This document shows positions 1 through 6,890 of a stretch of DNA of 7,712 bases, one piece after another. The translations under genes were made by a program, and so were the position numbers. This stretch comes from Pseudomonadota bacterium (GTDB taxonomy: Bacteria > Pseudomonadota > Gammaproteobacteria > Steroidobacterales > Steroidobacteraceae): positions 1 through 7,712 of the forward strand of contig QGUX01000172.1 of the NCBI GenBank assembly GCA_003242275.1. The letters are read 5' to 3'. Position 1 is the first letter of the stretch. The number at the start of each line of letters is the position of its first letter. The notes beneath the pieces are model-generated. The model was not told the origin of the DNA. It was given only the letters and a program-made list of their open reading frames with translations, and did no database searches.

Positions 1-938
1 CGGTAGCCCACGTCACGCACCAGCTCATCGACGTCGGCATAGGTGTCGGGCACGTCGCCGAGCTGCAGCGGCAGCAGGTTCTTCTCGGCCTTCTTCCCCA
101 GGCACTTCTCCAGCGTCTCGATGTAGTGCGAGAGGTCCACCGGGCGGTTGTTGCCGATGTTGTAGACGCGGTACGGCGCGCTGCTGGTGGCCGGGTCCGG
201 ATCATCGCTGTTCCAGGCCGGGTCGGGGGTGGCGATGCGGTCCAGCGCCCTCACCACGCCCTCGGCGATGTCCTCCACGTAAGTGAAGTCTCGCTTGTGG
301 TGGCCGTGGTTGAACACGTCGATGGGCTTGCCGGCCAGGATGTTCTTCGTGAACAGGAACAGCGCCATGTCGGGCCGCCCCCACGGGCCGTAGACGGTGA
401 AGAACCTCAGGCCGGTCACCGGCAGGCGGAACAGCGCGGCGTAGTTGTGCGCCATCAGCTCGTTGGCGCGCTTGGTGGCGGCATAGAACGACAGCGGGTG
501 GGTGGCCGCCTGGTGCACCGAGAAGGGCATCTTCGTGTTGGCGCCGTACACCGAACTGGTGGAGGCGAACACCAGGTGCTCCACGCCGTTGTGCCGGCAG
601 CCCTCCAGCACGTTCAGCGTGCCGGTGATGTTGCTGTCCACGTAGGCCTGCGGGTTCTCGAGTGAGTAGCGCACGCCGGCCTGGGCGGCCAGGTGCACCA
701 CCCGGTCGAAGCGCTCGGCCTTGAACAGCGCCGCCATGCCGGGGCCGTCGGCCAGGTCCAGCCTGGCGAAGCGGAAGCCGGGCCGCGGTGTCAGGCGCGC
801 CAGGCGCGCCTCCTTCAGCGCCGGGTCGTAGTACGCATTGAGGTTGTCGAGGCCGACCACCTCGTCGCCGCGGTCGAGCAGCTTGTGGGAAACGAAGGAG
901 CCGATGAACCCGGCGGCGCCGGTGACGAGGATTTTCAC
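1..938 (-). CDS. NAD-dependent epimerase, UDP-glucuronate 4-epimerase type (3' end outside window)
   Basis: This is an extended short-chain dehydrogenase/reductase that probably inverts C4 of a UDP-hexuronic acid, using bound NAD in the cytoplasm, to supply a galacturonic-type sugar for surface polysaccharide. Seen: the Rossmann motif GAAGFIG at residues 7-13, DNLNAYYDP at 31-39, the catalytic STSS at 126-129 and YAATK with Tyr152 and Lys156, and [11 protein letters not shown] at 181-191. That last motif is typical of UDP-glucuronate 4-epimerases of the LspL/Cap1J group. 312 codons are visible; the family runs to about 335-350 residues, so only the extreme C-terminus is missing. The GTG start is chosen because it gives [11 protein letters not shown] directly and AGGA lies 7 nt upstream. 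The gene follows the dehydrogenase stop by 18 nt, so the two are likely cotranscribed and act in sequence. The exact substrate (GlcA or GlcNAcA) cannot be read from the sequence. Confidence 0.9.
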   Translation of the reverse strand, partial: MKILVTGAAGFIGSFVSHKLLDRGDEVVGLDNLNAYYDPALKEARLARLTPRPGFRFARLDLADGPGMAALFKAERFDRVVHLAAQAGVRYSLENPQAYVDSNITGTLNVLEGCRHNGVEHLVFASTSSVYGANTKMPFSVHQAATHPLSFYAATKRANELMAHNYAALFRLPVTGLRFFTVYGPWGRPDMALFLFTKNILAGKPIDVFNHGHHKRDFTYVEDIAEGVVRALDRIATPDPAWNSDDPDPATSSAPYRVYNIGNNRPVDLSHYIETLEKCLGKKAEKNLLPLQLGDVPDTYADVDELVRDVGY

Positions 939-956
939 GTTGGATTCCTGGATCTG

Positions 957-2234
957 TTACAGCCGGCCGTCCACGTCCTTGCGGCCGAACACATGCTTGA
1001 TGTCGTAGATCACGCTCCGGGGCCTGGTCAGGCGGCGGATGGCGCGGATGCCCATGTCCTTGAACTCCTGGTGCGCCACGGCCACCACCACGGCGTCGTA
1101 GCGCCCGCGGCCGAGGCGCGGGATGGGCGTGATGCCGTACTCGTGCCGGGCTTCCTGCGCATTGACCCAGGGGTCGTAGACATCGACCCTGGCGCCGTAC
1201 TTGCCCAGCTCCTGGATGATGTCCACCACCTTCGAGTTGCGCAGGTCCGGGCAGTTCTCCTTGAACGTCAGGCCCAGCACCAGCACGCGCGAACCCTTCA
1301 CGTGGATGCGCTTGCCGGTCATCAGCCGCACGATCTCGGCGGCCACGTACAGCGGCATGTTGTCGTTCAGCCGCCGCCCGGCCAGGATCATCTCGGGGTG
1401 GTAGCCGATGGCCTGCGCCTTGTGCGTCAGGTAATAGGGGTCGACGCCGATGCAGTGCCCGCCCACCAGGCCCGGCCGGAACGGCAGGAAGTTCCACTTG
1501 GTACCGGCGGCCAGCAGCACCTCCTCGGTGTCGATGCCGAGGCGGTTGAAGATGAGCGCCAGCTCGTTGATCAGCGCGATGTTCACGTCGCGCTGGGTGT
1601 TCTCGATCACCTTGGCGGCCTCGGCCACCTTGATGCTGGAAGCCTTGTGGGTGCCGGCCCGGATGATGCTCGCGTACAGGCCGTCGACGAAGTCGGCGAC
1701 CTCAGGCGTGGAGCCGGAGGTGACCTTCTTGATGTCAGGCAGGCGGTGCTGCTTGTCGCCCGGGTTGATGCGCTCGGGGCTGTAGCCGGCGAAGAAGTCG
1801 CGGTTGAACTTCAGGCCGGAAACGCGCTCGAGGATGGGCACGCAGACCTCCTCGGTGCAGCCCGGATACACGGTGGACTCGTACACCACCACGTCGCCCT
1901 TCTTCAGCACCGTGCCCAGCGACTCGCTGGCCTTGACCAGCGGCGTGAGGTCGGGCGCCTTGTGCTCGTCGATGGGCGTGGGCACCGTGACGATGTAGAC
2001 ATTGCACTTCTTCAGGTCCTTGATGCTGGACGTGAAGGTCAGGCGCGTGGCGGCCTTCAGCTCCTGCCGCGACACCTCCAGGGTGCTGTCGCGCCCGGCG
2101 GCCAGCTCCTTGATGCGCGCATCCTTGATGTCGAAGCCCACGGTGGGATAGAACCGGCCGAACTCCACGGCCAGGGGCAGTCCCACGTAGCCCAGGCCCA
2201 CCACGCCGATCCGGCACTTCTTGTTCGTCTTCAC
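957..2234 (-). CDS. tviB: Nucleotide-sugar dehydrogenase, TviB/WbpA-like (UDP-GlcNAc C6 dehydrogenase type)
   Basis: This enzyme is a member of the UDP-glucose/GDP-mannose dehydrogenase family, which oxidises C6 of a nucleotide sugar to a uronic acid in two NAD-dependent steps. Seen: the N-terminal NAD-binding motif GLGYVGLP at residues 13-20, VPTPID at 84-89, the substrate loop SPERINPGD at 152-160, [17 protein letters not shown] at 208-224, the catalytic Cys261 in [12 protein letters not shown] (258-269), and the C-terminal domain motif [15 protein letters not shown] at 321-335. The length of 425 residues matches TviB of the Vi antigen pathway, and the overall sequence reads closer to TviB/WbpO than to UDP-glucose dehydrogenase. 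The GTG start is supported by AAGGGA 5 nt upstream. It starts 42 nt after dnaQ and is followed by an epimerase, giving a two-step route to an epimerised UDP-uronic acid. The family is certain; the GlcNAc preference is inferred. Confidence 0.92.
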   Translation of the reverse strand: MKTNKKCRIGVVGLGYVGLPLAVEFGRFYPTVGFDIKDARIKELAAGRDSTLEVSRQELKAATRLTFTSSIKDLKKCNVYIVTVPTPIDEHKAPDLTPLVKASESLGTVLKKGDVVVYESTVYPGCTEEVCVPILERVSGLKFNRDFFAGYSPERINPGDKQHRLPDIKKVTSGSTPEVADFVDGLYASIIRAGTHKASSIKVAEAAKVIENTQRDVNIALINELALIFNRLGIDTEEVLLAAGTKWNFLPFRPGLVGGHCIGVDPYYLTHKAQAIGYHPEMILAGRRLNDNMPLYVAAEIVRLMTGKRIHVKGSRVLVLGLTFKENCPDLRNSKVVDIIQELGKYGARVDVYDPWVNAQEARHEYGITPIPRLGRGRYDAVVVAVAHQEFKDMGIRAIRRLTRPRSVIYDIKHVFGRKDVDGRL

Positions 2235-2260
2235 TTGTTTCCCTTGGGTCCTTCTGGAAT

Positions 2261-2275
2261 TGCGGAAAAGCCGCA
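2261..2275 (-). other. Small hairpin in the dnaQ-tviB gap
   Basis: TGCGG and CCGCA form a 5-bp stem around a 5-nt loop shortly after the dnaQ stop. No run of U follows on the minus strand, so it is not a convincing intrinsic terminator. It could be a weak pause or an RNA-end stabiliser between the replication genes and the polysaccharide genes. I see no good promoter in this 43-nt gap. Confidence 0.25.
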
Positions 2276-2277
2276 GG

Positions 2278-3000
2278 CTACTGCCACAGCACCTTGCCGC
2301 CGCTGGCCTTCATCACCCGCTGCATGAACTCCTCGTGCGCGGCGGCTTCCTCGTCGTTGGCCGCGACCACCTTCAGCGGCACCTCGGTGGTCACCACCCG
2401 CACCGACTCGGTGGCGCCGGCGGCCATCACCGCCCCGACGGTGGAGACCTCCTCCAGCGCCAGTGCGCTCTGCCCGCCGGTCATGGCCAGGTACACGTCG
2501 GCCAGGATGCGCGCGTCGAGCAGTGCGCCGTGCAAGGTGCGGTGCGAGTTGTCGATGCTGTAGCGCTTGCACAGCGCATCGAGGCCGTTGCGCTGCCCCG
2601 GGTGCATCTCGCGCGCCAGCGCCAGGGTGTCGAGCACGCGGCAGCGGCTCAGGATGGTGACCAGCTCGCGGCGGGCGGAGCGGCACCACAGGGCCAGTTC
2701 CGCGTCGAGGAAGGCGACGTCGAAGGGCGCGTTGTGGATGATCAGCTCGGCGCCGTCGATGAACTCCAGCAGCCGCTCGGCCACGTCGCAGAAGCGCGGC
2801 TTGTCGGCGAGGTCGCGCAGCGTGATGCCGTGCACCTGCACGGCGCCCTCGTCGATCTCGCGCCCGGGGTTGAGGTATTCGTGGAAATGCCGCCCGGTGG
2901 GACGGCGGTTGACCAGCTCGACACAGCCGATCTCGATGATGCGATGGCCGTCCTTGGGCTCCAGGCCAGTGGTTTCCGTATCCAGTACTACCTGTCGCAA
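2278..3000 (-). CDS. dnaQ: DNA polymerase III epsilon subunit, 3'-5' proofreading exonuclease
   Basis: This is the proofreading subunit of the replicative polymerase core: it removes mispaired 3' ends and bridges the alpha subunit and the sliding clamp. Seen: the DEDDh exonuclease signature, with Asp7 and Glu9 in DTETTG, Asp94 in [11 protein letters not shown], and His157 plus Asp162 in HGALLDA. QSALAL at 177-182 sits where the clamp-binding motif of E. coli epsilon lies, right after the conserved AMTGG. The C-terminal tail ending in [16 protein letters not shown] corresponds to the alpha-binding segment. The length is 240 residues against 243 in E. coli, so the protein is complete. The start is TTG: no in-frame ATG lies nearby and a strong GAGGAGG sits 5 nt upstream, overlapping the rnhA stop. 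It is 10 nt downstream of rnhA, so translation is probably coupled. Confidence 0.97.
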   Translation of the reverse strand: MRQVVLDTETTGLEPKDGHRIIEIGCVELVNRRPTGRHFHEYLNPGREIDEGAVQVHGITLRDLADKPRFCDVAERLLEFIDGAELIIHNAPFDVAFLDAELALWCRSARRELVTILSRCRVLDTLALAREMHPGQRNGLDALCKRYSIDNSHRTLHGALLDARILADVYLAMTGGQSALALEEVSTVGAVMAAGATESVRVVTTEVPLKVVAANDEEAAAHEEFMQRVMKASGGKVLWQ

Positions 3001-3005
3001 GCGCG

Positions 3006-3012
3006 CCTCCTC
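3006..3012 (-). promoter_or_regulatory. Ribosome binding site that fixes the TTG start of dnaQ
   Basis: GAGGAGG on the minus strand ends 5 nt before the TTG and overlaps the TGA stop of rnhA. This near-perfect Shine-Dalgarno is the main reason to accept TTG. It suggests that ribosomes finishing rnhA could reinitiate at dnaQ. Confidence 0.75.
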
Positions 3013-3463
3013 ACACGTTCCATCTTATCCCAAGCAGCGCGTCGATGGCCTCGTTGGCGAGCTGGTCGGCGCGCTCGTTGCCCGCATCGCCGGCGTGTCC
3101 GCGCACCCAGCGCCAGGTAATGCGATGTCCGTCACAGGCCGCATCCAGCGCCTGCCACAGGTCCTGGTTCTTCACCGGCTTCCGGTCCGCGGTGCGCCAG
3201 CCGCGCGCCTTCCAGGCCGGCAGCCACTCCTGGATGCCGGTGCACACGTACTTCGAGTCGGTGTACAGCGTGACCTCGACGGGACGCTTCAGCGCGCGCA
3301 GCGCCTCGATGGCCGCGGTGAGTTCCATGCGGTTGTTGGTGGTCTCGGGATCGGCGCCCGAGATCTCGCGGCGGCGCTCGCCGGCGATCAGCACGGCGCC
3401 CCACCCTCCAGGCCCCGGGTTGCCCCTGCAGGCGCCGTCCGTGTAGATGGTCACCTCGGTCAC
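3011..3463 (-). CDS. rnhA: Ribonuclease HI
   Basis: This enzyme cleaves the RNA strand of RNA-DNA hybrids, removing R-loops and primers. Seen: the start-proximal [16 protein letters not shown], and all active-site residues of bacterial RNase HI: Asp9, Glu47 (NRMEL), Asp69 (YTDSKYV), His123 ([10 protein letters not shown]) and Asp133. The basic handle region with [16 protein letters not shown] (84-99) is present. The length is 150 residues against 155 in E. coli. The reading frame stays open far upstream, but that part is a shadow of the methyltransferase; the family start is the GTG at 3463. That GTG overlaps the methyltransferase stop as GTGA. I see no good Shine-Dalgarno, so translation probably depends on coupling to the upstream gene. 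In E. coli rnhA and dnaQ are divergent; here they are co-directional. Confidence 0.96.
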   Translation of the reverse strand: MTEVTIYTDGACRGNPGPGGWGAVLIAGERRREISGADPETTNNRMELTAAIEALRALKRPVEVTLYTDSKYVCTGIQEWLPAWKARGWRTADRKPVKNQDLWQALDAACDGHRITWRWVRGHAGDAGNERADQLANEAIDALLGIRWNV

Positions 3464-4194
3464 GAGGTGTGGCGTCGCGTGGGTTCGGGCAGCGCGCTGC
3501 CGAACACCGGCCGGCGCTCGCGCTGGGAGAAGCGCAGCTTCAGCGGCGTCATGCGGTACACGTGCTTGCGGGCGCACAGCAGCCAGGCGGCCGCGGGCAT
3601 GGGATTGAACAGGCCGCGGCGCAGGATGCGGCGCTGGTCGGTGCGCTGCAGGCCCCACGGGCGGCTGTAGAGGTAGCGCTTGCGCTGCACGATTTCGTAG
3701 CCGAGCAGCTCGAGCCAGTCGACCACGCGCCCCGGGCCCAGCATCTGCTTCAGGCCCGGTGGATAGCCGGCGCGCGAGGCGGCCGCGCGCAGGCCCCACA
3801 GGCTCACGGGACGGAAGCCCATCACGATGAGCTGGCCTTCCCCGTGCAGCACGCGGTCGGCCTCGCGCACGATGGCATGCGGATCGGGGGCGAACTCCAG
3901 CGTGTGGGGCAGCAGCACCGCATCCACCGAGGCGGTCTGCACCGGCAGGGCCTCCAGCTCCGCGACCAGGTCCACTTCGCCACCCGAACAGACGTCCTCG
4001 CGCGTGCCGATGACGGTCTGGCGGCGCGTGCGGCTGCTGGAGAGCAGCTCGCGCGAGAGGCCCCACGTGCCCAGCTGCAGCAGCTCGAGCCCGAAGACAT
4101 CATCGAGCAGGCCGCGCAGCAGCGCGGCTTCGGCGGCCAGCAGCTGGCGTCCGAGCGGGCTGCCGAGCCATTCTGCGGGGGCGGGAGGGTTCAT
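3460..4194 (-). CDS. YafS-like class I SAM-dependent methyltransferase
   Basis: This is a putative methyltransferase whose substrate is unknown. Seen, numbering from the [11 protein letters not shown] at about 38-45 in the place of the glycine-rich SAM-binding loop (degenerate), [16 protein letters not shown] at 91-106 followed by a [14 protein letters not shown] strand, and SLWGLR at about 131-136. This layout is that of the Methyltransf_11 group. Position next to rnhA and dnaQ matches yafS of E. coli and its Pseudomonas counterpart. I chose the ATG at 4194 (244 residues). A TTG at 4206, 4 nt after AAGG, would add four residues (MHNA) and cannot be excluded; neither start has ideal spacing. 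No signal peptide or membrane segment is seen. It is first in the minus-strand cluster and overlaps rnhA by 4 bp. Confidence 0.85.
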   Translation of the reverse strand: MNPPAPAEWLGSPLGRQLLAAEAALLRGLLDDVFGLELLQLGTWGLSRELLSSSRTRRQTVIGTREDVCSGGEVDLVAELEALPVQTASVDAVLLPHTLEFAPDPHAIVREADRVLHGEGQLIVMGFRPVSLWGLRAAASRAGYPPGLKQMLGPGRVVDWLELLGYEIVQRKRYLYSRPWGLQRTDQRRILRRGLFNPMPAAAWLLCARKHVYRMTPLKLRFSQRERRPVFGSALPEPTRRHTS

Positions 4195-4212
4195 CGCGTT
4201 ATGCAAAAAACC

Positions 4213-4242
4213 TTGGCAAATCTGTGAACCCGCCGGTTAAAT
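4213..4242 (+). promoter_or_regulatory. Candidate sigma-70 promoter for mltD
   Basis: TTGGCA at 4213-4218 (5 of 6 to the -35 consensus) and TTAAAT at 4237-4242 (4 of 6 to the -10 consensus) are separated by 18 nt. They lie in an AT-richer stretch of an otherwise GC-rich region, in the 123-nt divergent gap between the methyltransferase and mltD. The same AT patch gives TATTTA on the minus strand, a possible -10 for the methyltransferase cluster, but I see no -35 at the right distance for it. Confidence 0.4.
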
Positions 4243-4302
4243 ACGGGCCGGAAAAATCATAGGCTGTTCCATCATCCGGGACCATCCGGCCGCTGGCAAA
4301 TC

Positions 4303-4308
4303 GGAGGT
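4303..4308 (+). promoter_or_regulatory. Ribosome binding site that fixes the GTG start of mltD
   Basis: GGAGGT ends 9 nt before the GTG at 4318. With no ATG at a suitable place and a lipoprotein signal beginning at this GTG, it decides the start. Confidence 0.75.
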
Positions 4309-4317
4309 AATTCAAAG

Positions 4318-5943
4318 GTGAACCGGGGCTGGCGCCTGCGCCTGAACCTGACCCTGATCACGCTGGCGGCACTGGCCGGCTGCTCGGGCGTGCCCGAGCG
4401 CCCGCAGGCGCAGCAGGAAGTGGTCCAGGCCGAGGTCGAGGCCGAGCCGGTGCACCCCATGCTCTCCGAGCCGGTGCCCGTCGAGGTGCCCTCCGGGGAA
4501 GAGACGCTGGCCGGGGCCGAACCCGAGCCCGAGCCGGTGGGCGACCTGCTCGACCGCGTGCGCGCGGGCCTGAAGCTGGGCACCCACCACCACTCCCGCA
4601 TCGACAAGGAAGCCGACTGGTTCGCGCGCAACCCGGAGTACGTGGAGCGCGTGTTCCAGCGCGCCGCGCCTTACCTGCACTACATCGTCGAGGAAGTGGA
4701 GCGCCGCGGCCTGCCGCTGGAACTGGCGCTGCTGCCGGTGATCGAGAGCGCCTTCCAGCCCTTCGCCTACTCGCGCGCGCGCGCCATGGGCCTGTGGCAG
4801 TTCATCCCCACCACCGGCACGCGCTTCAACCTGAAGCAGGACTGGTGGTACGACGGCCGCCGCGACATCGTCGCCTCCACCCAGGCCGCGCTCGACTACC
4901 TGACCTACCTGCATGACCACTTCGACGGCGACTGGCTGCACGCCATCGCCGCCTACAACACCGGCGAGGGCAACGTGGCCCGCGCCATCCGCAGGAACCG
5001 CGCCGAGAAGAAGCGCGTGGACTTCTGGAACCTGCGCCTGCCGGCCGAAACGCGCGCCTACGTGCCGCGGCTGCTGGCGATGGCGGCCATCGTCGCCGAG
5101 CCGGAGAAGTACGGCCTGTCGATCGAGGGCATCCCCGACAAGCCCTACTTCGAGGAAGTGGAGACCGGCGGCCAGATCAGCATCGAGGTGGCGGCCGAGC
5201 TGGCCGGCATCACCACCGAGCAGATGTACGACCTGAACCCGGCCTACCACCGCTGGGCCACCGACCCGACCGGTCCGCACCGCCTGCTGGTGCCGGTGGA
5301 GTCCGCCGCGGCCTTCCGCGAGAGCCTGCTGCAGCTCACCCCCGACCAGCGCCTGCGCGTGGAGCGCTACACGGTGCGCGAGGGCGACACGGTGAGCAGC
5401 ATCGCGCAGCAGTTCGGCACCAGCCCGCAGGTGCTGCGCGAGCTCAACCAGCTCGGCAACGCCAACAACGTGGTGGTGGGCGCCGAGCTGCGCGTGCCGT
5501 CGAAGGTCTCCTCGCTGCCGGCCGTGGTGCTGCAGGCCGCGGCGCGGGTGGACTCGCGCGGGCCGGATGCGGTGCGCGCCGTGCACGTGGTGCGCAAGGG
5601 CGACACCCTGTCGGGCATCGCCAGGCGCTACAAGGTCAGCGTGGCCACGCTGGCCCGCATCAACGGCATCCGCACCGACTCCATCCTGCGCATCGGCCAG
5701 CGCATCCGGCTGCACGCCGAGGGCGGTGGCGTCATCGCTTCTGCCTCCGGCGGCGGCGGCGAGATCATCGTCAGCGACGACGGCCAGCAGGTCACCTACG
5801 TGGTCCAGCGTGGCGATACCCTGTCGGCGATCGCGCGCACGCTGAAGGTGCCGGTGTCGGCGCTGCGCAGCTGGAACAACCTGGACGGCAATCTCATCCA
5901 CCCCGGCCAGCGCCTGGTGGCGTATCCGGGCCAGGGGTCCTGA
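4318..5943 (+). CDS. mltD: Membrane-bound lytic murein transglycosylase D, lipoprotein with three LysM domains
   Basis: This enzyme cuts the MurNAc-GlcNAc bond of peptidoglycan, forming 1,6-anhydro ends. Seen: a signal peptide with Arg residues near the N-terminus and a lipobox LAGC with Cys22; the next residue is Ser, so outer-membrane sorting is expected. A Glu/Pro-rich linker spans about 24-75. The SLT domain follows at about 95-265, with catalytic Glu143 in VIESAF, GLWQFIP at 158-164 and AAYNTGEGNV at 211-220. Three LysM repeats follow at about 349-395, 421-466 and 492-536, each with a GDT motif. The length is 541 residues; E. coli MltD has 452 residues and two LysM, while Pseudomonas versions are longer. 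The GTG start has GGAGGT 9 nt upstream. It is divergent from the methyltransferase and 47 nt before fabI. Confidence 0.95.
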   Translation: MNRGWRLRLNLTLITLAALAGCSGVPERPQAQQEVVQAEVEAEPVHPMLSEPVPVEVPSGEETLAGAEPEPEPVGDLLDRVRAGLKLGTHHHSRIDKEADWFARNPEYVERVFQRAAPYLHYIVEEVERRGLPLELALLPVIESAFQPFAYSRARAMGLWQFIPTTGTRFNLKQDWWYDGRRDIVASTQAALDYLTYLHDHFDGDWLHAIAAYNTGEGNVARAIRRNRAEKKRVDFWNLRLPAETRAYVPRLLAMAAIVAEPEKYGLSIEGIPDKPYFEEVETGGQISIEVAAELAGITTEQMYDLNPAYHRWATDPTGPHRLLVPVESAAAFRESLLQLTPDQRLRVERYTVREGDTVSSIAQQFGTSPQVLRELNQLGNANNVVVGAELRVPSKVSSLPAVVLQAAARVDSRGPDAVRAVHVVRKGDTLSGIARRYKVSVATLARINGIRTDSILRIGQRIRLHAEGGGVIASASGGGGEIIVSDDGQQVTYVVQRGDTLSAIARTLKVPVSALRSWNNLDGNLIHPGQRLVAYPGQGS

Positions 5944-5945
5944 AC

Positions 5946-5954
5946 TGCTATCAT
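5946..5954 (+). promoter_or_regulatory. Candidate extended -10 promoter for fabI
   Basis: TGC followed by TATCAT matches the TGnTATAAT extended -10 pattern with one mismatch. No recognisable -35 lies 16-18 nt upstream, as is common for extended -10 promoters. The bases downstream (CCCGCCCC) would form a GC-rich discriminator, which in known promoters often goes with growth-rate or ppGpp control. It would give a leader of about 30 nt. fabI could also be read through from mltD, since no terminator is seen between them. Confidence 0.45.
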
Positions 5955-5990
5955 CCCGCCCCATTCGTCTGGTCTTGAAATGGGGCTGAA

Positions 5991-6788
5991 ATGGGAATCC
6001 TCTCCGGCAAGCGCGCGCTGATCGTCGGCGTCGCCACCGACCGTTCCATCGCCTGGGGCATCGCGCAGTCCATGCACGAGCACGGCGCCGAACTGGCCTT
6101 CACCTACGGCAACGAGAAGCTCAGGGAGCGCGTGGCGCCGCTGGCGGCCTCGGTGGGCTCGGACATCGTGCTGCCCATGGACGTGACCGTGGACGCCGAG
6201 ATCGACGCGGTGTTCGCCGAGCTGGGCAGCCGCTGGGGATCGCTGGACATCCTGGTGCATGCCGTGGCGTTCGCGCCGCGCGAGGCCCTGGCCGGTGACT
6301 TCGTCTCCAGCACCACCCGCGAGGCCTTCGCCATCGCCCACGACGTCTCCAGCTACAGCCTGACGGCGCTGGCCCGGGCCGCGCTGCCGCTGATGCAGGG
6401 CCGCAACGGCGCGGTGCTCACCCTCTCCTACCTCGGCGCCGTGCGTTCGGTGCCGGCCTACAACGTGATGGGCCTCGCCAAGGCCAGCCTGGAGGCCAAC
6501 GTGCGCTTCCTGGCGGCGGACCTGGGGCCCAGGGGCATCCGCGTCAACGGCATCTCCGCGGGCCCCATCAAGACGCTGGCGGCCGCCGGCATCCCGGGCC
6601 TGCGCAAGATGCTCGCGCACGTGGCCCAGGCCTCGCCGCTGCGCCGCAATGTCACCCAGGAGGACGTGGGCAAGGCCGCGACCTTCCTGTGCTCGGACAT
6701 GGCCAGCGGCGTGACCGGCGAGATCCTCTACGTGGATGGTGGCTTCTCCACCGTCGGCATGAGCTTCGGCGGCGAAGCCGAGGGCTGA
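5991..6788 (+). CDS. fabI: Enoyl-[acyl-carrier-protein] reductase FabI
   Basis: This enzyme carries out the last reduction of each fatty-acid elongation cycle, turning trans-2-enoyl-ACP into acyl-ACP with NADH in the cytoplasm. Seen: the FabI-type start [25 protein letters not shown], the catalytic Tyr147, Tyr157 and Lys164 in the SYLG...YNVMGLAK region (E. coli Tyr146, Tyr156, Lys163), [11 protein letters not shown] at 189-199 and VDGGFS at 248-253. The length is 265 residues against 262 in E. coli. The ATG is fixed by family agreement at the N-terminus; only a weak GGGG lies upstream. Odd: compared with the E. coli sequence as I recall it, position 93 is Ala instead of Gly, the equivalent of Phe203 is Leu204, Ser91 is Ala and Gln40 is Gly. 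The first two are triclosan-resistance sites in E. coli. The C-terminus is short and Gly-rich. Confidence 0.97.
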   Translation: MGILSGKRALIVGVATDRSIAWGIAQSMHEHGAELAFTYGNEKLRERVAPLAASVGSDIVLPMDVTVDAEIDAVFAELGSRWGSLDILVHAVAFAPREALAGDFVSSTTREAFAIAHDVSSYSLTALARAALPLMQGRNGAVLTLSYLGAVRSVPAYNVMGLAKASLEANVRFLAADLGPRGIRVNGISAGPIKTLAAAGIPGLRKMLAHVAQASPLRRNVTQEDVGKAATFLCSDMASGVTGEILYVDGGFSTVGMSFGGEAEG

Positions 6789-6806
6789 AAGCCCCCGGCC
6801 TGCCGC

Positions 6807-6838
6807 AAAAAAGCGGGCGGGTGTCGCCACCCGCCCGT
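6807..6838 (-). terminator. Rho-independent terminator for the minus-strand gene to the right
   Basis: CGGGCGGGTG (6814-6823) pairs perfectly with CACCCGCCCG (6828-6837) around a TCGC tetraloop. On the minus strand the stem is followed at once, after one G-U-type pair, by six T (the A-run at 6807-6812). The T-run is on that side only, so it terminates leftward transcription, about 50 nt after the stop of the 6891-7658 gene. For fabI, coming from the left, it is only a hairpin without a U-tract. Confidence 0.85.
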
Positions 6839-6890
6839 CCCTGCCGCCAGCCACCCCGGCCAGTAGGGGGATTTCACCGCGGATGGCGGT

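Noticed and set aside
693..2327. 544-codon open frame on the plus strand antisense to the dehydrogenase
   Set aside because: It spans the whole dehydrogenase and parts of two other genes, and its composition is typical of antisense GC-rich DNA. The minus-strand enzyme has every family motif.
3464..4066. Upstream extension of the rnhA frame by about 200 codons, suggesting a fusion protein
   Set aside because: The added part is Arg/Ala/Pro-rich and overlaps the methyltransferase in another frame. The RNase HI family begins at the GTG at 3463.
4312..5964. 550-codon open frame on the minus strand covering all of mltD
   Set aside because: It is the antisense shadow of a G/C-ending codon gene. 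Its product is a low-complexity run rich in Ala, Gly, His, Val and Asp with no recognisable domain, while the plus-strand frame is an unmistakable MltD.
6782..6794. Small hairpin GGGCT-GAA-AGCCC at the fabI stop as a fabI terminator
   Set aside because: It has a 5-bp stem and no T-run after it on the plus strand, and it overlaps the stop codon.
5796..6854. 352-codon minus-strand frame antisense to fabI
   Set aside because: It is a shadow of fabI, with no domain and no start context.
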